NCBI RefSeq assembly: GCF_006965545.2
Contig: NZ_CP041372.2
Span: forward strand, 2,356,001 to 2,420,000
Direction: 5' to 3'
Origin: Paenalkalicoccus suaedae
GTDB taxonomy: Bacteria; Bacillota; Bacilli; Bacillales; Salisediminibacteriaceae
DNA: 64,000 bases
The position numbers and the translations under genes are program-made. The number at the start of each line of letters is the position of its first letter. The stretch's first letter is position 1. The notes below the pieces were generated by a model. It had not been told where the DNA came from and searched no databases. It saw only the letters and a program-made list of their open reading frames with translations. Of the stretch, positions 16,511-25,839 are shown piece by piece.

Positions 16511-18481
16511 ATGACAGAAGTCAAATCTGATCAGATTATGTCAGAAAAAGAGCAACAAGAAATGATTGCGAAGTACGATAAGGAATCCTCGTATCGAACA
16601 GACACGGGTAAATGGAGATGGGTAATCGCCTTTTTAGCGGTATCATTAACTGCTTTCCATTTATACAGAGCTTTACCTCAGGTAGGTGGCCCTCTTGTGT
16701 CACTTATGCAAGGTGCTGTTCACTTAGGTACTGCAATGGGTCTTATCTTTTTACTTTATCCCTTTAAACGCTCGGGACTAAAAAAAGTTGGTGTCCCTTG
16801 GTATGATGTTGTTTTAGCATTCCTTGGTATGGGATCTGCCTACTACATTTTATTCCGATATGATTGGATAACAGGAGCTGCTAGAATATTAGGCTTCACT
16901 ACGCTTGATATAATTGTTGCAACTATTGGAATTGTCTTACTACTTGAGGCGACAAGACGAGCAGTCGGTATGCCGATTGTTGTCATTGCCGTACTTGCAA
17001 TTTTATATGGACTTTTTGGAACGAACATTCCTTACTTTGGACACGGTGGTTTTACATGGGAAGGCTTATCGAGACGATTATTCTTCTCGTCTGATGCAAT
17101 CTTTGGTACGCCGATCCAAATATCCTCTACGTATATTTATTTGTTCCTCTTCTTTGGGGTTATGTTAACCAAAACAGGAGTAGGACAATATTTTAACGAT
17201 TTAGCATTTGGTGCTACTGGTAGATTTACTGGAGGTACTGCAAAAGCAGCCGTAGCAGCATCTGCGCTTCAAGGTACCGTTACCGGAAGCTCTGTTGCAA
17301 ACACAGTTGCATCTGGTTCTTTCACGATTCCAATGATGAAGCGCGCTGGTTTTAGACCAGAGTTTGCTGCTGCTGCAGAAGCTTCTGCTTCTACCGGCGG
17401 ACAAATCATGCCTCCTATTATGGGAGCTGCCGCTTTTATTATGGCGGAATATGTTGCGAGTGTTAGCTACAGTGACATCATTATTATTGGTATTATACCA
17501 GCGGTACTATACTTCACCGGTGTGTTCTTCGGGACTCACTTTGAAGCTAAACGCGCTGGCATTAAAGGACTTCCTAAGAGTGAACTTCCCTCTAGCAAAG
17601 GACTATTAAAAGATGCGTATCTTTTAGCACCACTTGTCGTGATTATTTCGATGTTAGTCAATGGATTTACTCCAACCTATGCCGCTCTAGCTGGTATTGG
17701 TACTGCCCTTCTCGTAAGCTATGTAAAGAAAGAAACTCGCATGAAGCCTTTCGATATTTTTGATGCATTCGAGCAAGGAGCACGTATCGCTTTACCAGTA
17801 ATTGCAGCCTGTGCGTCCGCAGGTATTATCGTTGGAATTGTCGTCTTCACTGGTCTAGGAGGAAAAGTAGCTGGAGGTCTATTAGAACTTGCAGGCACTA
17901 ACCTTTTCCTACTTCTATTCTTCACGATGATCGCATGTATCTTACTTGGTATGGGTCTACCAACGACGGCAAACTATGTGGTAACAGCATCTATTGCTGC
18001 TCCAGCACTAATGACATTCGGTGTTGAAGATATTGCTGCTCACATGTTTGTCTTCTACTTCGGTATTGTAGCGGATATTACACCACCTGTATGTCTCGCC
18101 GCCTACGCCGGAGCCGGTATAGCCAGGGCAAACCCTATGAGGGCAGGGGTGACCGCCTTCAAGCTCGCGATAGCTGGGTTTATTATTCCATATGTATTTG
18201 TTTATAACCCGCAACTATTGTTAGTAGAGGCTGAAGTCTTTACAGTTATCTTACTACTGATCACAGCACTGCTTGGAATGGCAGCGATTAGTGCTTCTAT
18301 GATGGGTTACTTCTTTAACACATTTAAGTGGTATGAACGCATTCTTCTATTTGCATCCGGTATCATGCTCGTTTACCCAGGTGACTATGTCATCGAATTA
18401 AGTGGCCTTGCACTCTTCATTGCAATTGCACTCATTCAACGAGCACGTAAAAAGAAGACAGAAGAACCACAAACAGCTTAA
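16511..18481 (+). CDS. TRAP transporter permease, DctQ-DctM fusion
   Basis: A protein of about 656 residues and many hydrophobic helices: a four-helix DctQ-like part at the N terminus fused to the large DctM-like permease. The DctM signatures Gly-Ser-Ser-Val-Ala-Asn-Thr-Val-Ala-Ser-Gly and Gly-Met-Gly-Leu-Pro-Thr-Thr-Ala-Asn-Tyr are present. Fused permeases normally partner TAXI binding proteins, as here. Transport is driven by a sodium or proton gradient. I start at the ATG at 16511, after a GAGGTGA site; an ATG eight codons earlier lacks one. A bidirectional terminator follows. Confidence 0.94.
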   Translation: MTEVKSDQIMSEKEQQEMIAKYDKESSYRTDTGKWRWVIAFLAVSLTAFHLYRALPQVGGPLVSLMQGAVHLGTAMGLIFLLYPFKRSGLKKVGVPWYDVVLAFLGMGSAYYILFRYDWITGAARILGFTTLDIIVATIGIVLLLEATRRAVGMPIVVIAVLAILYGLFGTNIPYFGHGGFTWEGLSRRLFFSSDAIFGTPIQISSTYIYLFLFFGVMLTKTGVGQYFNDLAFGATGRFTGGTAKAAVAASALQGTVTGSSVANTVASGSFTIPMMKRAGFRPEFAAAAEASASTGGQIMPPIMGAAAFIMAEYVASVSYSDIIIIGIIPAVLYFTGVFFGTHFEAKRAGIKGLPKSELPSSKGLLKDAYLLAPLVVIISMLVNGFTPTYAALAGIGTALLVSYVKKETRMKPFDIFDAFEQGARIALPVIAACASAGIIVGIVVFTGLGGKVAGGLLELAGTNLFLLLFFTMIACILLGMGLPTTANYVVTASIAAPALMTFGVEDIAAHMFVFYFGIVADITPPVCLAAYAGAGIARANPMRAGVTAFKLAIAGFIIPYVFVYNPQLLLVEAEVFTVILLLITALLGMAAISASMMGYFFNTFKWYERILLFASGIMLVYPGDYVIELSGLALFIAIALIQRARKKKTEEPQTA

Positions 18482-18487
18482 CGCAAG

Positions 18488-18525
18488 AAAAGAGCTGGTC
18501 CAATAATTTGGACCAGCTCTTTTTT
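18488..18525. terminator. Bidirectional rho-independent terminator
   Basis: AAAAGAGCTGGTCC and GGACCAGCTCTTTT form a long perfect stem between the convergent TRAP permease and RpiR-family genes. Confidence 0.93.
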
Positions 18526-19378
18526 AATCCCAAAATACATCAAAGGTTTGCCACAGCTCTTCAAGCTCTTGCAGTCTTGCCTCAATTTTTTTATGCTCCG
18601 ATCTTGTTAATGCCGTAATTATGGCATTTGCTAAGCTCATAGGGGCCGCGTAGGAGTCGATAAATGAATTGATTTCAGTAGCCGTAATAAACCGATGATC
18701 GCCATACGGAATTAATGGGCTTAACACATGATCCGTGATAACGACCGTTTTCGCCTCTCTTGACTGCACGTACTTCATAACTTCCACAGTCCTCTTTGTA
18801 TACCTTGAGAATCCTAGGCCTATAACAACATCCTCGCTCGTTATATCTAATAAGTGCTCAGATACACCGTCAGCTTCCCTAATTAACTCCGTGTTTTGAA
18901 GAACGAGATCTAAATAGAATGCTAAGAAAGACCCTATACTGGCTGTACTTCTATAAGCAACAATATAGATTCTCCTCGCCTGGATAAGTTCATTTATAAC
19001 TGTCTCAAACGTTTCTGGATCTATATCTTGCATCGTAGCTTTTAAATTGTGCACATCATCTGTCATTACTTCATTTAACACATATTTTGGCTCTTCATTA
19101 TCTCCAATGGTTCTCGCTAAAACCTCAGCAGAAGTTAGCTTTTTTTGCATCGCTTCCTGTAGGTGGCGTTGCAAATCCGGATAACCTTTATATCCTAAAA
19201 AGACAGCAAATCGAATAACAGTCGCTTCCCCAACTCCCGTTAGAGTAGCTAACTTGGCCGCTGTTAAAAAAGGGACAGATTCGCGATGCTCGACTAAATA
19301 GTTCGCTATTTTTTTGTGAGATTTACTCAGCTTGTGCCGATTCTCCCCAATTCGCTTGTATACGTCTACTTCAGACAA
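18524..19378 (-). CDS. MurR/RpiR-family transcriptional regulator
   Basis: A protein of about 284 residues with an N-terminal helix-turn-helix (Ala-Ala-Lys-Leu-Ala-Thr-Leu-Thr-Gly-Val-Gly-Glu-Ala-Thr-Val-Ile-Arg) and a C-terminal SIS domain from about residue 125. SIS domains bind phosphosugars or related ligands. I prefer the TTG at 19378 because a GGGGAGGG site lies 7 bases before it; the longer open frame begins at a GTG at 19399, inside a stretch with no binding site. It is convergent with the TRAP genes and divergent from the aminomutase, which may be its target. Confidence 0.88.
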   Translation of the reverse strand: MSEVDVYKRIGENRHKLSKSHKKIANYLVEHRESVPFLTAAKLATLTGVGEATVIRFAVFLGYKGYPDLQRHLQEAMQKKLTSAEVLARTIGDNEEPKYVLNEVMTDDVHNLKATMQDIDPETFETVINELIQARRIYIVAYRSTASIGSFLAFYLDLVLQNTELIREADGVSEHLLDITSEDVVIGLGFSRYTKRTVEVMKYVQSREAKTVVITDHVLSPLIPYGDHRFITATEINSFIDSYAAPMSLANAIITALTRSEHKKIEARLQELEELWQTFDVFWD

Positions 19379-19550
19379 TATATTTCCCTCCCCTACCACT
19401 TCATTTTACACCTAATTGATTAGGAAAACGCTTACTATTTGAAATATTTCTTTCATTTTTTTCTTGGAAATAATTCTTATAATCCATTTTTGACCAATTT
19501 TGTCGTTTATGATTAAATGTATATATGCACTATGAAAGGGGAGATTAGCT

Positions 19551-20720
19551 ATGGCACAACCTAAATACATCATGAATATTGAAAAAGTACCTCACCTATC
19601 TGACGAGGAAAAACAAAAACTAAAACAAATTACGGAGAAGTTTGTTTTCCGTGTGAATGAGTATTATTTAGGATTAATTGATTGGGCAGATCCAGCAGAC
19701 CCAATTCGTAAGCTCGTTATTCCGAATGAAGGAGAGCTTGAAGAATATGGCCGTTGGGATGCATCCGATGAAGATACGAATTACGTCGTGCCTGGCTGTC
19801 AGCATAAATACGAGCAAACTGCCCTTCTTATCGTTTCTGAAGTATGTGGCGCTTATTGTCGTTATTGCTTTAGAAAGCGTTTATTCCGAAATGATATTAA
19901 AGAAGCAATGTCTGATGTTTCACCTGGAATCGAGTATATTCGCAATCATCCAGAGATTACGAACGTGTTACTTACAGGTGGAGACTCGCTCATTTTAGCT
20001 ACTCGAAAGCTGCGCGGTATTATCGAACAGCTTCGCGAGATCCCACACGTGAAGATCATTCGTTTAGGATCTAAAATGCCTGTGTTTAACCCAATGAGAA
20101 TTTACGAAGATGAAGAGCTATTAAAGCTTATCAGTGAGTACTCTACCCCTGAGCAGCGCATTTATGTAATGGCTCATATTAATCATCCAAGAGAAATTAC
20201 GGAAGAAGCAAAACGAGGCTTCGATGCTCTTCACCAAGCAGGAGCTATTGTCGTTAACCAGACACCAGTATTAAGAGGAATCAATGACGATCCACGTGTA
20301 CTCGGGGAACTGCTAGACAAGCTATCTTGGGCTGGAGTTACGCCTTACTACTTCTTTATTAACCGCCCAGTAGCTGGTAACAATGATTTCGTCCTTTCAC
20401 TGAAAGAAGCATATGAAATTGTGGAAGAAGCAAAATCACGCACTTCTGGTTTAGGAAAGCGTGTACGTCTCTCCATGAGCCACACGTCTGGTAAAGTAGA
20501 AATCCTAGCTATCGAAGACGGAAAAGCTTATTTAAAATATCACCAGTCTCGCGACGGCAATTACGGTAAATTCATGGTACTTGATTGTCCAGATAACGCT
20601 GCTTGGTTCGATGATCTACCAGGTAACGAAAACTACTGGACTCCACCTCAAAAGAAGTGGAATGATTTTAAAGGTGCTAATGAAAAAATTACCGAAAAAG
20701 AAGCTTCCTCTACAACATGA
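19551..20720 (+). CDS. Lysine 2,3-aminomutase-type radical SAM enzyme
   Basis: The 389-residue protein has the radical SAM cluster motif C-x3-C-x2-C at Cys99, Cys103 and Cys106 and belongs to the KamA family (pyridoxal phosphate plus SAM). The family converts L-lysine to L-beta-lysine, or in related clades glutamate to beta-glutamate. It is shorter than the approximately 415-470 residue clostridial and YodO enzymes. No acetyltransferase (AblB) gene, which would make the osmolyte N-acetyl-beta-lysine, is adjacent, so the pathway is open. An AAGGGGAG site precedes the ATG. Divergent from the RpiR-type regulator. Confidence 0.85.
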   Translation: MAQPKYIMNIEKVPHLSDEEKQKLKQITEKFVFRVNEYYLGLIDWADPADPIRKLVIPNEGELEEYGRWDASDEDTNYVVPGCQHKYEQTALLIVSEVCGAYCRYCFRKRLFRNDIKEAMSDVSPGIEYIRNHPEITNVLLTGGDSLILATRKLRGIIEQLREIPHVKIIRLGSKMPVFNPMRIYEDEELLKLISEYSTPEQRIYVMAHINHPREITEEAKRGFDALHQAGAIVVNQTPVLRGINDDPRVLGELLDKLSWAGVTPYYFFINRPVAGNNDFVLSLKEAYEIVEEAKSRTSGLGKRVRLSMSHTSGKVEILAIEDGKAYLKYHQSRDGNYGKFMVLDCPDNAAWFDDLPGNENYWTPPQKKWNDFKGANEKITEKEASSTT

Positions 20721-20736
20721 TCTGAATATCATAAGA

Positions 20737-20774
20737 AAGATTGGCATGCTTATGCGCGTGCCAATCTTTTTTTT
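20737..20774 (+). terminator. Rho-independent terminator after aminomutase gene
   Basis: AAAGATTGGC and GCCAATCTTT form a stem with an inner GC-rich part, followed by a run of T. Confidence 0.92.
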
Positions 20775-20845
20775 CATCTAAAAAAGCCTCATGAAAGACT
20801 TACTTTTATTTAGTACAATAAAGGTAGCTCGAAAGGGGGTCCATC

Positions 20846-21601
20846 ATGAAGGTAGTAGTTTTATTTAGTTTACTTTTTTTACTAGGCTGTGAGCTTTCGA
20901 TTACGGAAGCAGATGAGCAACAACGCCTTCCTATAGTGGAAAGTATTACACGTCCTCCTCTTCTAATTACATATGAAGACATGATCAAAACAACTAGCGA
21001 GCTGACTCTTACCTTTTTAGCGAGTCACACAGATCAATCTGCTTTAACAAAAGAAGCCTATCAATTCCAATGGCCTTCGTACGTGTATGACAGTGAAGGA
21101 ATTGCTTATAAAGTTGAATCCGTAGCCACTTCATCTGAACTTAGCGATGAATCATTAAATGACTATGAGATGGGTATAACGATGAAGTTATCGCCTCCGC
21201 CTGTTGATTTAGAAACTAACAGACTTAGCATCCCTTTTTATATGGTGCCTCGGTTGTATGAAGCGGGCTATCCATTTTCTCCTTCTGAAAATGCATCTCC
21301 ATTAGTAGTCGGCGATATTTCTCTTTATAACGTTGCAATTGATGACAGTACAATACAATTTGATATGGTTGACAACCATCCTGATAGTTCGAACCGAAAT
21401 TTACAATACTTGTTTACTCGGATCTCAGATGAACAAGAAGTTTATCCTCTTTTTTCTCGGATAGATGATTCATCAAGCCCAGTTCGCGTGGAGTTAGAAT
21501 TTGCTGAACCTATTTCTCCAAATGATAGATTTCAGATTGATCGCACCACCGCGAGCTTACCAGAGTGGCGATTTACTTTTGTCATAGCAGAAGGTGAATA
21601 A
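20846..21601 (+). CDS. Putative lipoprotein of unknown function
   Basis: The 251-residue protein has a short signal peptide (residues 1-14) and a lipobox Leu-Leu-Gly-Cys at about residue 15, so it should be anchored to the outer face of the membrane. The rest is beta-rich in look, acidic and without a motif I recognise. A strong AAAGGGGGT site precedes the ATG. It stands alone between two terminators, transcribed on its own. Confidence 0.75.
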   Translation: MKVVVLFSLLFLLGCELSITEADEQQRLPIVESITRPPLLITYEDMIKTTSELTLTFLASHTDQSALTKEAYQFQWPSYVYDSEGIAYKVESVATSSELSDESLNDYEMGITMKLSPPPVDLETNRLSIPFYMVPRLYEAGYPFSPSENASPLVVGDISLYNVAIDDSTIQFDMVDNHPDSSNRNLQYLFTRISDEQEVYPLFSRIDDSSSPVRVELEFAEPISPNDRFQIDRTTASLPEWRFTFVIAEGE

Positions 21602-21640
21602 AAAAAACACTGGTTGGATCAATCCCTTCCAGTGTTTTTC
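21601..21640. terminator. Bidirectional terminator between convergent genes
   Basis: AAAAACACTGG and CCAGTGTTTTT form the stem. The C-terminal codons of the PAS-STAS gene run into it from the other strand. Confidence 0.88.
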
Positions 21641-22434
21641 TTTGACTTTTTAGATGTGATTTCAAGCTCTTCAAGTTCGAATAGATGATGCATGGCTTCT
21701 CGAAAGTTTAAAAAAGTGATAGAGCGAATTTGTTTTGCAACGGAGGCAAAATAGCTAGCGTGTTCATTTTTAATACCCACTATAAATGCATTCGCCCCAA
21801 TAACATGGACGGTATCAACGAGCTTAATTAAGTTATTAGCAAAGTCCTCTACTTCTACTAACGTCAGACTTGATAAATCAAAGATGCAGTGATCTGCGTC
21901 TTTTCTTGTGATTTCGTTTAACACCTTCGATGTCAGGTGACTCATTCTGCTATGTGTAAACGTCCCTGATAAGGGAATAAGCAGCGTATTTTCTAGAACA
22001 GTTGGTAGAACCGGCGTTGATAATTCCTCGATTAGCTGTTTATCCTGGGCTTTCTCTCTTGCCTCAAAAGTTACATCCTGCCAGTACAAAATGTATCCGA
22101 TATGTTGGTCCTTTGAATTATGCACCTTATTTACCATAATGCTTGCAACATAATCTTCAAAAATAGTTATCTTTGCTTGGTGAGGAAACATTCCATCTTT
22201 GTGTACCACTTTATGAAACGAAGATGAACTATCATGGATCTCCTTTAGTGATTTTGTGATCAATTCCTCTGGATGAGTGATGGCCAGTCGGTCTGTAAAG
22301 AGCGTTATTATATTTTTTGCTGCGTCATTCATCCATAGTAGCTTCAAGGATGTATCGCATAAAAACACATTATCTGTTAGCGTATTTAAGACGCGAAGTG
22401 TGTCATCATGAAAAAGATCTGTCTTTGTCATCAC
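21619..22434 (-). CDS. PAS-STAS domain protein (RsbR-like)
   Basis: The 271-residue protein has a PAS-like sensor region (about residues 10-125) and a C-terminal STAS domain (about 145-255), with a lysine-rich tail. RsbR paralogues, which build the stressosome controlling sigma-B, have an N-terminal sensor plus STAS, so this is the nearest relative I can name. The STAS segment (Phe-Asp-Leu-Ser-Ser-Leu-Thr) only loosely resembles the phosphorylated RsbR motif. No rsbS, rsbT or sigma-B genes are nearby. Input signal unknown. Confidence 0.75.
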   Translation of the reverse strand: MMTKTDLFHDDTLRVLNTLTDNVFLCDTSLKLLWMNDAAKNIITLFTDRLAITHPEELITKSLKEIHDSSSSFHKVVHKDGMFPHQAKITIFEDYVASIMVNKVHNSKDQHIGYILYWQDVTFEAREKAQDKQLIEELSTPVLPTVLENTLLIPLSGTFTHSRMSHLTSKVLNEITRKDADHCIFDLSSLTLVEVEDFANNLIKLVDTVHVIGANAFIVGIKNEHASYFASVAKQIRSITFLNFREAMHHLFELEELEITSKKSKKNTGRD

Positions 22435-22466
22435 TTACTCCCTACTCTCTCTGACTATTTCACCTG

Positions 22467-23042
22467 TTAATCTAATTGCTTGGCAAATGACACTATATCT
22501 TCAAGCATCTTTTTTCTATCACTATCACTCGATTGAATAACATCACCAAAGTGTAGCACGTTTTCAAGTTTCAATCCACAAAAAGTAAAAATATGCTGTT
22601 CAATTAAATGGACCACTTGCTCATAAAGCCCTTCCTTCATGAAATCCTCTTTCGGCGTGCCCGTAGTAAAAATGAGCGAGGCTTTTTTGTTACTCATCAA
22701 AGGCACAGGCTCTTCACCATCTAGCTCATAAGCTTTACCAAAAGCTAATACTCTATCAAGGTACCCCTTCCCTATAGCAGGAAAGCTCCCCCACCAAAGC
22801 GGAAAAACAAATAGAATATGCTCAGCTTCATGAATAAATGCCCACTCTCTTTCAACATCAGACGAATAGATCCCTTTCTGAGTGAGCTCATATTCTTCTT
22901 TTGTAAGATGAGGGATAAATGAGATCTCGGCTAGGTTACGAACATTCGACGTCTCTCCAAGCTCTTCTTGTAATGTTTGCAAAATAGCTCCATTAAAACT
23001 ATCGGTACTGGGGTGCATATAGACAATCAAATATTTACTCAT
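22467..23042 (-). CDS. NAD(P)H-dependent oxidoreductase, flavodoxin-like fold
   Basis: A protein of about 191 residues in the NQO1/KefF/YwrO family of FMN-dependent quinone reductases. Motifs include the N-terminal Ile-Val-Tyr-Met-His-Pro phosphate-binding loop and Phe-Val-Phe-Pro-Leu-Trp-Trp-Gly-Ser-Phe-Pro-Ala near residue 76, which lines the flavin. I choose the ATG at 23042, which follows a GAAGGAGCG site; an upstream ATG eight codons earlier does not. Probably detoxifies quinones or electrophiles in the cytosol. Confidence 0.9.
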   Translation of the reverse strand: MSKYLIVYMHPSTDSFNGAILQTLQEELGETSNVRNLAEISFIPHLTKEEYELTQKGIYSSDVEREWAFIHEAEHILFVFPLWWGSFPAIGKGYLDRVLAFGKAYELDGEEPVPLMSNKKASLIFTTGTPKEDFMKEGLYEQVVHLIEQHIFTFCGLKLENVLHFGDVIQSSDSDRKKMLEDIVSFAKQLD

Positions 23043-23104
23043 ATTTCGCTCCTTCTCTTTACACAAAGATGCCGCGCAGACAGGACGTCTGCACGAACAT
23101 CGAA

Positions 23105-24241
23105 TTAAAGTGGCTTCATCATTGGCTTACCGAAATAGTATCCTTGAACAAAATCGACGTACCCTCTAACGGCTTCGTATTCTTCTGGAGTCTCAATACC
23201 CTCAGCTAATAACGTAGCTCCAAATTCGTGTGTGATATCTCGATAAAGTTTGATTCTATCTAGTTTACTACTATCCTTATGACAGTCTTTTACTAGTTCT
23301 CGATCTATTTTAGCCACGTTAGGCTTTAATTGCTTTAACACATCTATTGTTGCATAGCCGGAGCCAATATCATCAAGTGCAACAGATACTCCAGCTTTTT
23401 TATATTCATCAAAAATGTATTGCAAATGCTTAATGTCTTGAATTTTTTCCGTTTCGACAACTTCAAAAACGAGGTCAGCAGGGTCTACTTGATATTTTTC
23501 AATCGCTCTAAACGTACTCTTTAAGCAGTGCGCAGGATCGTAGATGGATGATGGCAAGAAATTAATAAAGCGCTTTATTCCTTTAGGCAGTAGCTTAGAA
23601 CTAGTTCTAATAGATGCTATTCTTGCTTGACTATCTAATAGTGATTGGAGCCCGGATTCTTGGGAAAAATCAAAAAGCTCTCCAGGATAAAATGGATACT
23701 TATCATCTTTCGCTCTAAGAAGAAATTCGTAACCGTATATCTCTGAAGTAGTCGTTGAGAGAATCGGTTGCATAGCTGATTGAAAGATCTGCTCTTGAAT
23801 GATCTTTACGTAATTTGGATGTTCAATTTGTTTTTGTAACTGTGATATCGGATAATCAACTCTAGATTGGAATGACTCCATTGTTTGTGGTACTAAACTA
23901 CCGTAAACGGACTTTTTTTGTAATGGTGAATCAGTAACTGCAGTAACTGTGGCTAAGAGTTCGTTCCATGATGAGTAAGAAATTGAAATAGTACCTTCTG
24001 TATGTTCTGCTTGAGGAGTAGTTTGCTGTAATGATTTCCATAGCTCAGGTATGATTTCCTTATCCGTAGCAGTCACTACTAACGTACCGCTATCGTTTAA
24101 AGGAATGCTTCCTGAACAGAGCTGACAAGACTGCATATAGTCACCAACTTCCATGTAGTGTTGCTTATGAAGTACCCTCTTTTGTCCTAGGTAAAACATG
24201 CTAGTGAAGCTATTAAATGTATAATTGGTTAGATTCTTCAC
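23105..24241 (-). CDS. EAL-domain protein (probable c-di-GMP phosphodiesterase)
   Basis: The 378-residue protein has an unassigned N-terminal part of about 145 residues, with a Cys-Gln-Leu-Cys pair, and an EAL domain at its C terminus. Catalytic motifs look intact: Glu-Phe-Leu in place of Glu-Ala-Leu, Asn-Phe-Leu, Glu-Val-Val-Glu-Thr-Glu, Asp-Asp-Ile-Gly-Ser-Gly-Tyr, Lys-Ile-Asp and Ala-Glu-Gly-Ile-Glu. It should hydrolyse c-di-GMP. The start (GTG at 24241) lacks a clear ribosome binding site, so the true N terminus is uncertain. A second c-di-GMP protein is encoded at 33652. Confidence 0.88.
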   Translation of the reverse strand: MKNLTNYTFNSFTSMFYLGQKRVLHKQHYMEVGDYMQSCQLCSGSIPLNDSGTLVVTATDKEIIPELWKSLQQTTPQAEHTEGTISISYSSWNELLATVTAVTDSPLQKKSVYGSLVPQTMESFQSRVDYPISQLQKQIEHPNYVKIIQEQIFQSAMQPILSTTTSEIYGYEFLLRAKDDKYPFYPGELFDFSQESGLQSLLDSQARIASIRTSSKLLPKGIKRFINFLPSSIYDPAHCLKSTFRAIEKYQVDPADLVFEVVETEKIQDIKHLQYIFDEYKKAGVSVALDDIGSGYATIDVLKQLKPNVAKIDRELVKDCHKDSSKLDRIKLYRDITHEFGATLLAEGIETPEEYEAVRGYVDFVQGYYFGKPMMKPL

Positions 24242-24392
24242 TTATTCACTTATTCATTTATTAAATCACATAAAAATGATTTTACAAAACGCTTTCTTTT
24301 AACTTTAAGGCTTTTCCTTTTATTATATACCAATGTCTGATATGATACGAGAAATCACTGAATTTTCATAAATTGAGAGGAGCGATAGTAGT

Positions 24393-24680
24393 ATGGTACT
24401 TTCTCAAGAAGAAATTAACGAAAATCTAGAGGATTCAAAGGGCTGGGAGCAAGAGGATCAAAAGATTGTGAAGTCATATACGCTTTCATCCTTTCCTAAA
24501 GCACTTCAATTTGTACAGGCTTTAGGGAATGTAGCAGAAGACAGGCAGCATCATCCGCACATGACTATTGATCACCGGAAGGTCACAATCAAATTAACTA
24601 CGAATGATGAAGGCGGTTTAACTCAAAAAGATTTTGAGTCAGCAGATGCGTATGACAAACTCGTTAAAAAATACGAATAA
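24393..24680 (+). CDS. phhB: Pterin-4a-carbinolamine dehydratase
   Basis: The 95-residue protein has the PhhB signature His-His-Pro near residue 52 (Arg-Gln-His-His-Pro-His-Met) and a matching length. The family dehydrates 4a-hydroxy-tetrahydropterins made by aromatic amino acid hydroxylases and also occurs in bacteria that lack such hydroxylases, where the role is unclear. No hydroxylase gene is nearby. A GAGAGGAG site precedes the ATG. Confidence 0.92.
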   Translation: MVLSQEEINENLEDSKGWEQEDQKIVKSYTLSSFPKALQFVQALGNVAEDRQHHPHMTIDHRKVTIKLTTNDEGGLTQKDFESADAYDKLVKKYE

Positions 24681-24764
24681 TTTCGTTACTCTATCCGAGT
24701 GACCCTCTATCCACTCATGATGTGATATACTTAAAGTATTGGATAATTTGGGGGCGAATGGAAC

Positions 24765-25283
24765 ATGGAGTGGCTATATTTATTTACGGCGGCGGTAATG
24801 GGAGCAATCTCTCTTTACCACCTATTTACACATCGACATAGAAAAAATCAAAATGACATGATCATCTACACACCTCAAGATAAAAAGAAGCTAAGTACGA
24901 CATCATCTACTTATAAAGCTTCTGTTATCGCAGCGTGGGCAGTGATTATTTTAAGCTTTGTATTAGTCATAGAAGTGTTTATCAGTTTTACAATAGCATC
25001 TGCTTTGTTTTTTACCGTCTTAGCTCTTGGCGCTTTTGTTTTAATGACCCTTGATCGCATCTTTCAAGTTCAAGGGGATGCTCTTATTTTTGCTGGATAT
25101 TATGCAAAATGGGGTCGCATTCAATTTCTTGAATGGGGTAAAAAAAGAGGTAATCGCCGTCAGCTAATCATGACGCTTGCAAAAGGACAGCGAATCAAAA
25201 CGACAGTTGATGAAAAACATAAAGCAGAAATTGAAGATTTATTAAAAGACTATGTGTCATTTCAAGCAACGAAGCACACATAA
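24765..25283 (+). CDS. Membrane protein of unknown function
   Basis: The 172-residue protein has a hydrophobic segment at the N terminus and two more in the middle (about residues 53-75 and 78-98), followed by a basic soluble domain of about 70 residues. The last part resembles a PH-like or DUF5673-type domain facing the cytoplasm, but I am not sure. It starts at ATG 24765 after a modest GGGGGCGA site and ends at a bidirectional terminator shared with arsC. Confidence 0.65.
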   Translation: MEWLYLFTAAVMGAISLYHLFTHRHRKNQNDMIIYTPQDKKKLSTTSSTYKASVIAAWAVIILSFVLVIEVFISFTIASALFFTVLALGAFVLMTLDRIFQVQGDALIFAGYYAKWGRIQFLEWGKKRGNRRQLIMTLAKGQRIKTTVDEKHKAEIEDLLKDYVSFQATKHT

Positions 25284-25291
25284 TTTGACAC

Positions 25292-25324
25292 AAAAAAGCA
25301 GGAGCGAGTGCTCCTGCTTTTTTG
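25292..25324. terminator. Bidirectional terminator
   Basis: AAAAAAGCAGGAGC and GCTCCTGCTTTTTT form the stem, between convergent genes. Confidence 0.93.
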
Positions 25325-25332
25325 TGTCTTTA

Positions 25333-25752
25333 TTATTTACCTGTACTGGCAAAGGTTTCGATTCTTGCAGCAATTTCGTCTCTAACACGCTCAAAGAATG
25401 CCCACTTCTCCTCTTCTGAACCTGTCGCTTGAGCCGGGTCATCAAATCCCCAATGAGCTCGTTCTTTATGAGGTGGTGTTGCAGGACAAACATCATTCGC
25501 ATGTCCACATAGTGTGACAACAAAATCTGCTTTATCTAGAAGTTCAGGATCTATCGTATCGGATGTTTGATTAGAGATGTCAACACCAGCTTCCTTCATA
25601 GCACGTACTGCATTTGGATTTACCCCATGTGCTTCAATTCCCGCTGAATACACATCCCACTTATCGCTTAAATAATGCTTTCCAAACCCTTCAGCCATTT
25701 GGCTTCGACAAGAGTTACCTGTGCACAAAAAATAAATAATTGGTTTAGCCAT
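25333..25752 (-). CDS. arsC: Arsenate reductase, thioredoxin-coupled
   Basis: The 139-residue protein has the low-molecular-weight phosphatase-like P loop Cys-Thr-Gly-Asn-Ser-Cys-Arg-Ser (Cys10 to Cys15) and the later redox cysteines in Leu-Cys-Gly-His and Val-Cys-Pro near residues 81-89. That triple-cysteine plan is typical of thioredoxin-dependent ArsC, as in Bacillus and Staphylococcus pI258. It reduces arsenate to arsenite. The regulator gene arsR lies 87 bases upstream, but no arsenite exporter gene (arsB or acr3) is in the window. Confidence 0.95.
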   Translation of the reverse strand: MAKPIIYFLCTGNSCRSQMAEGFGKHYLSDKWDVYSAGIEAHGVNPNAVRAMKEAGVDISNQTSDTIDPELLDKADFVVTLCGHANDVCPATPPHKERAHWGFDDPAQATGSEEEKWAFFERVRDEIAARIETFASTGK

Positions 25753-25839
25753 ACTACCATGCTCCTCTTCTAATGTTTATATAATAATACACTTATATAA
25801 TAACATAAAAAAATGAACATTTATCTAACTGTGTTTATC

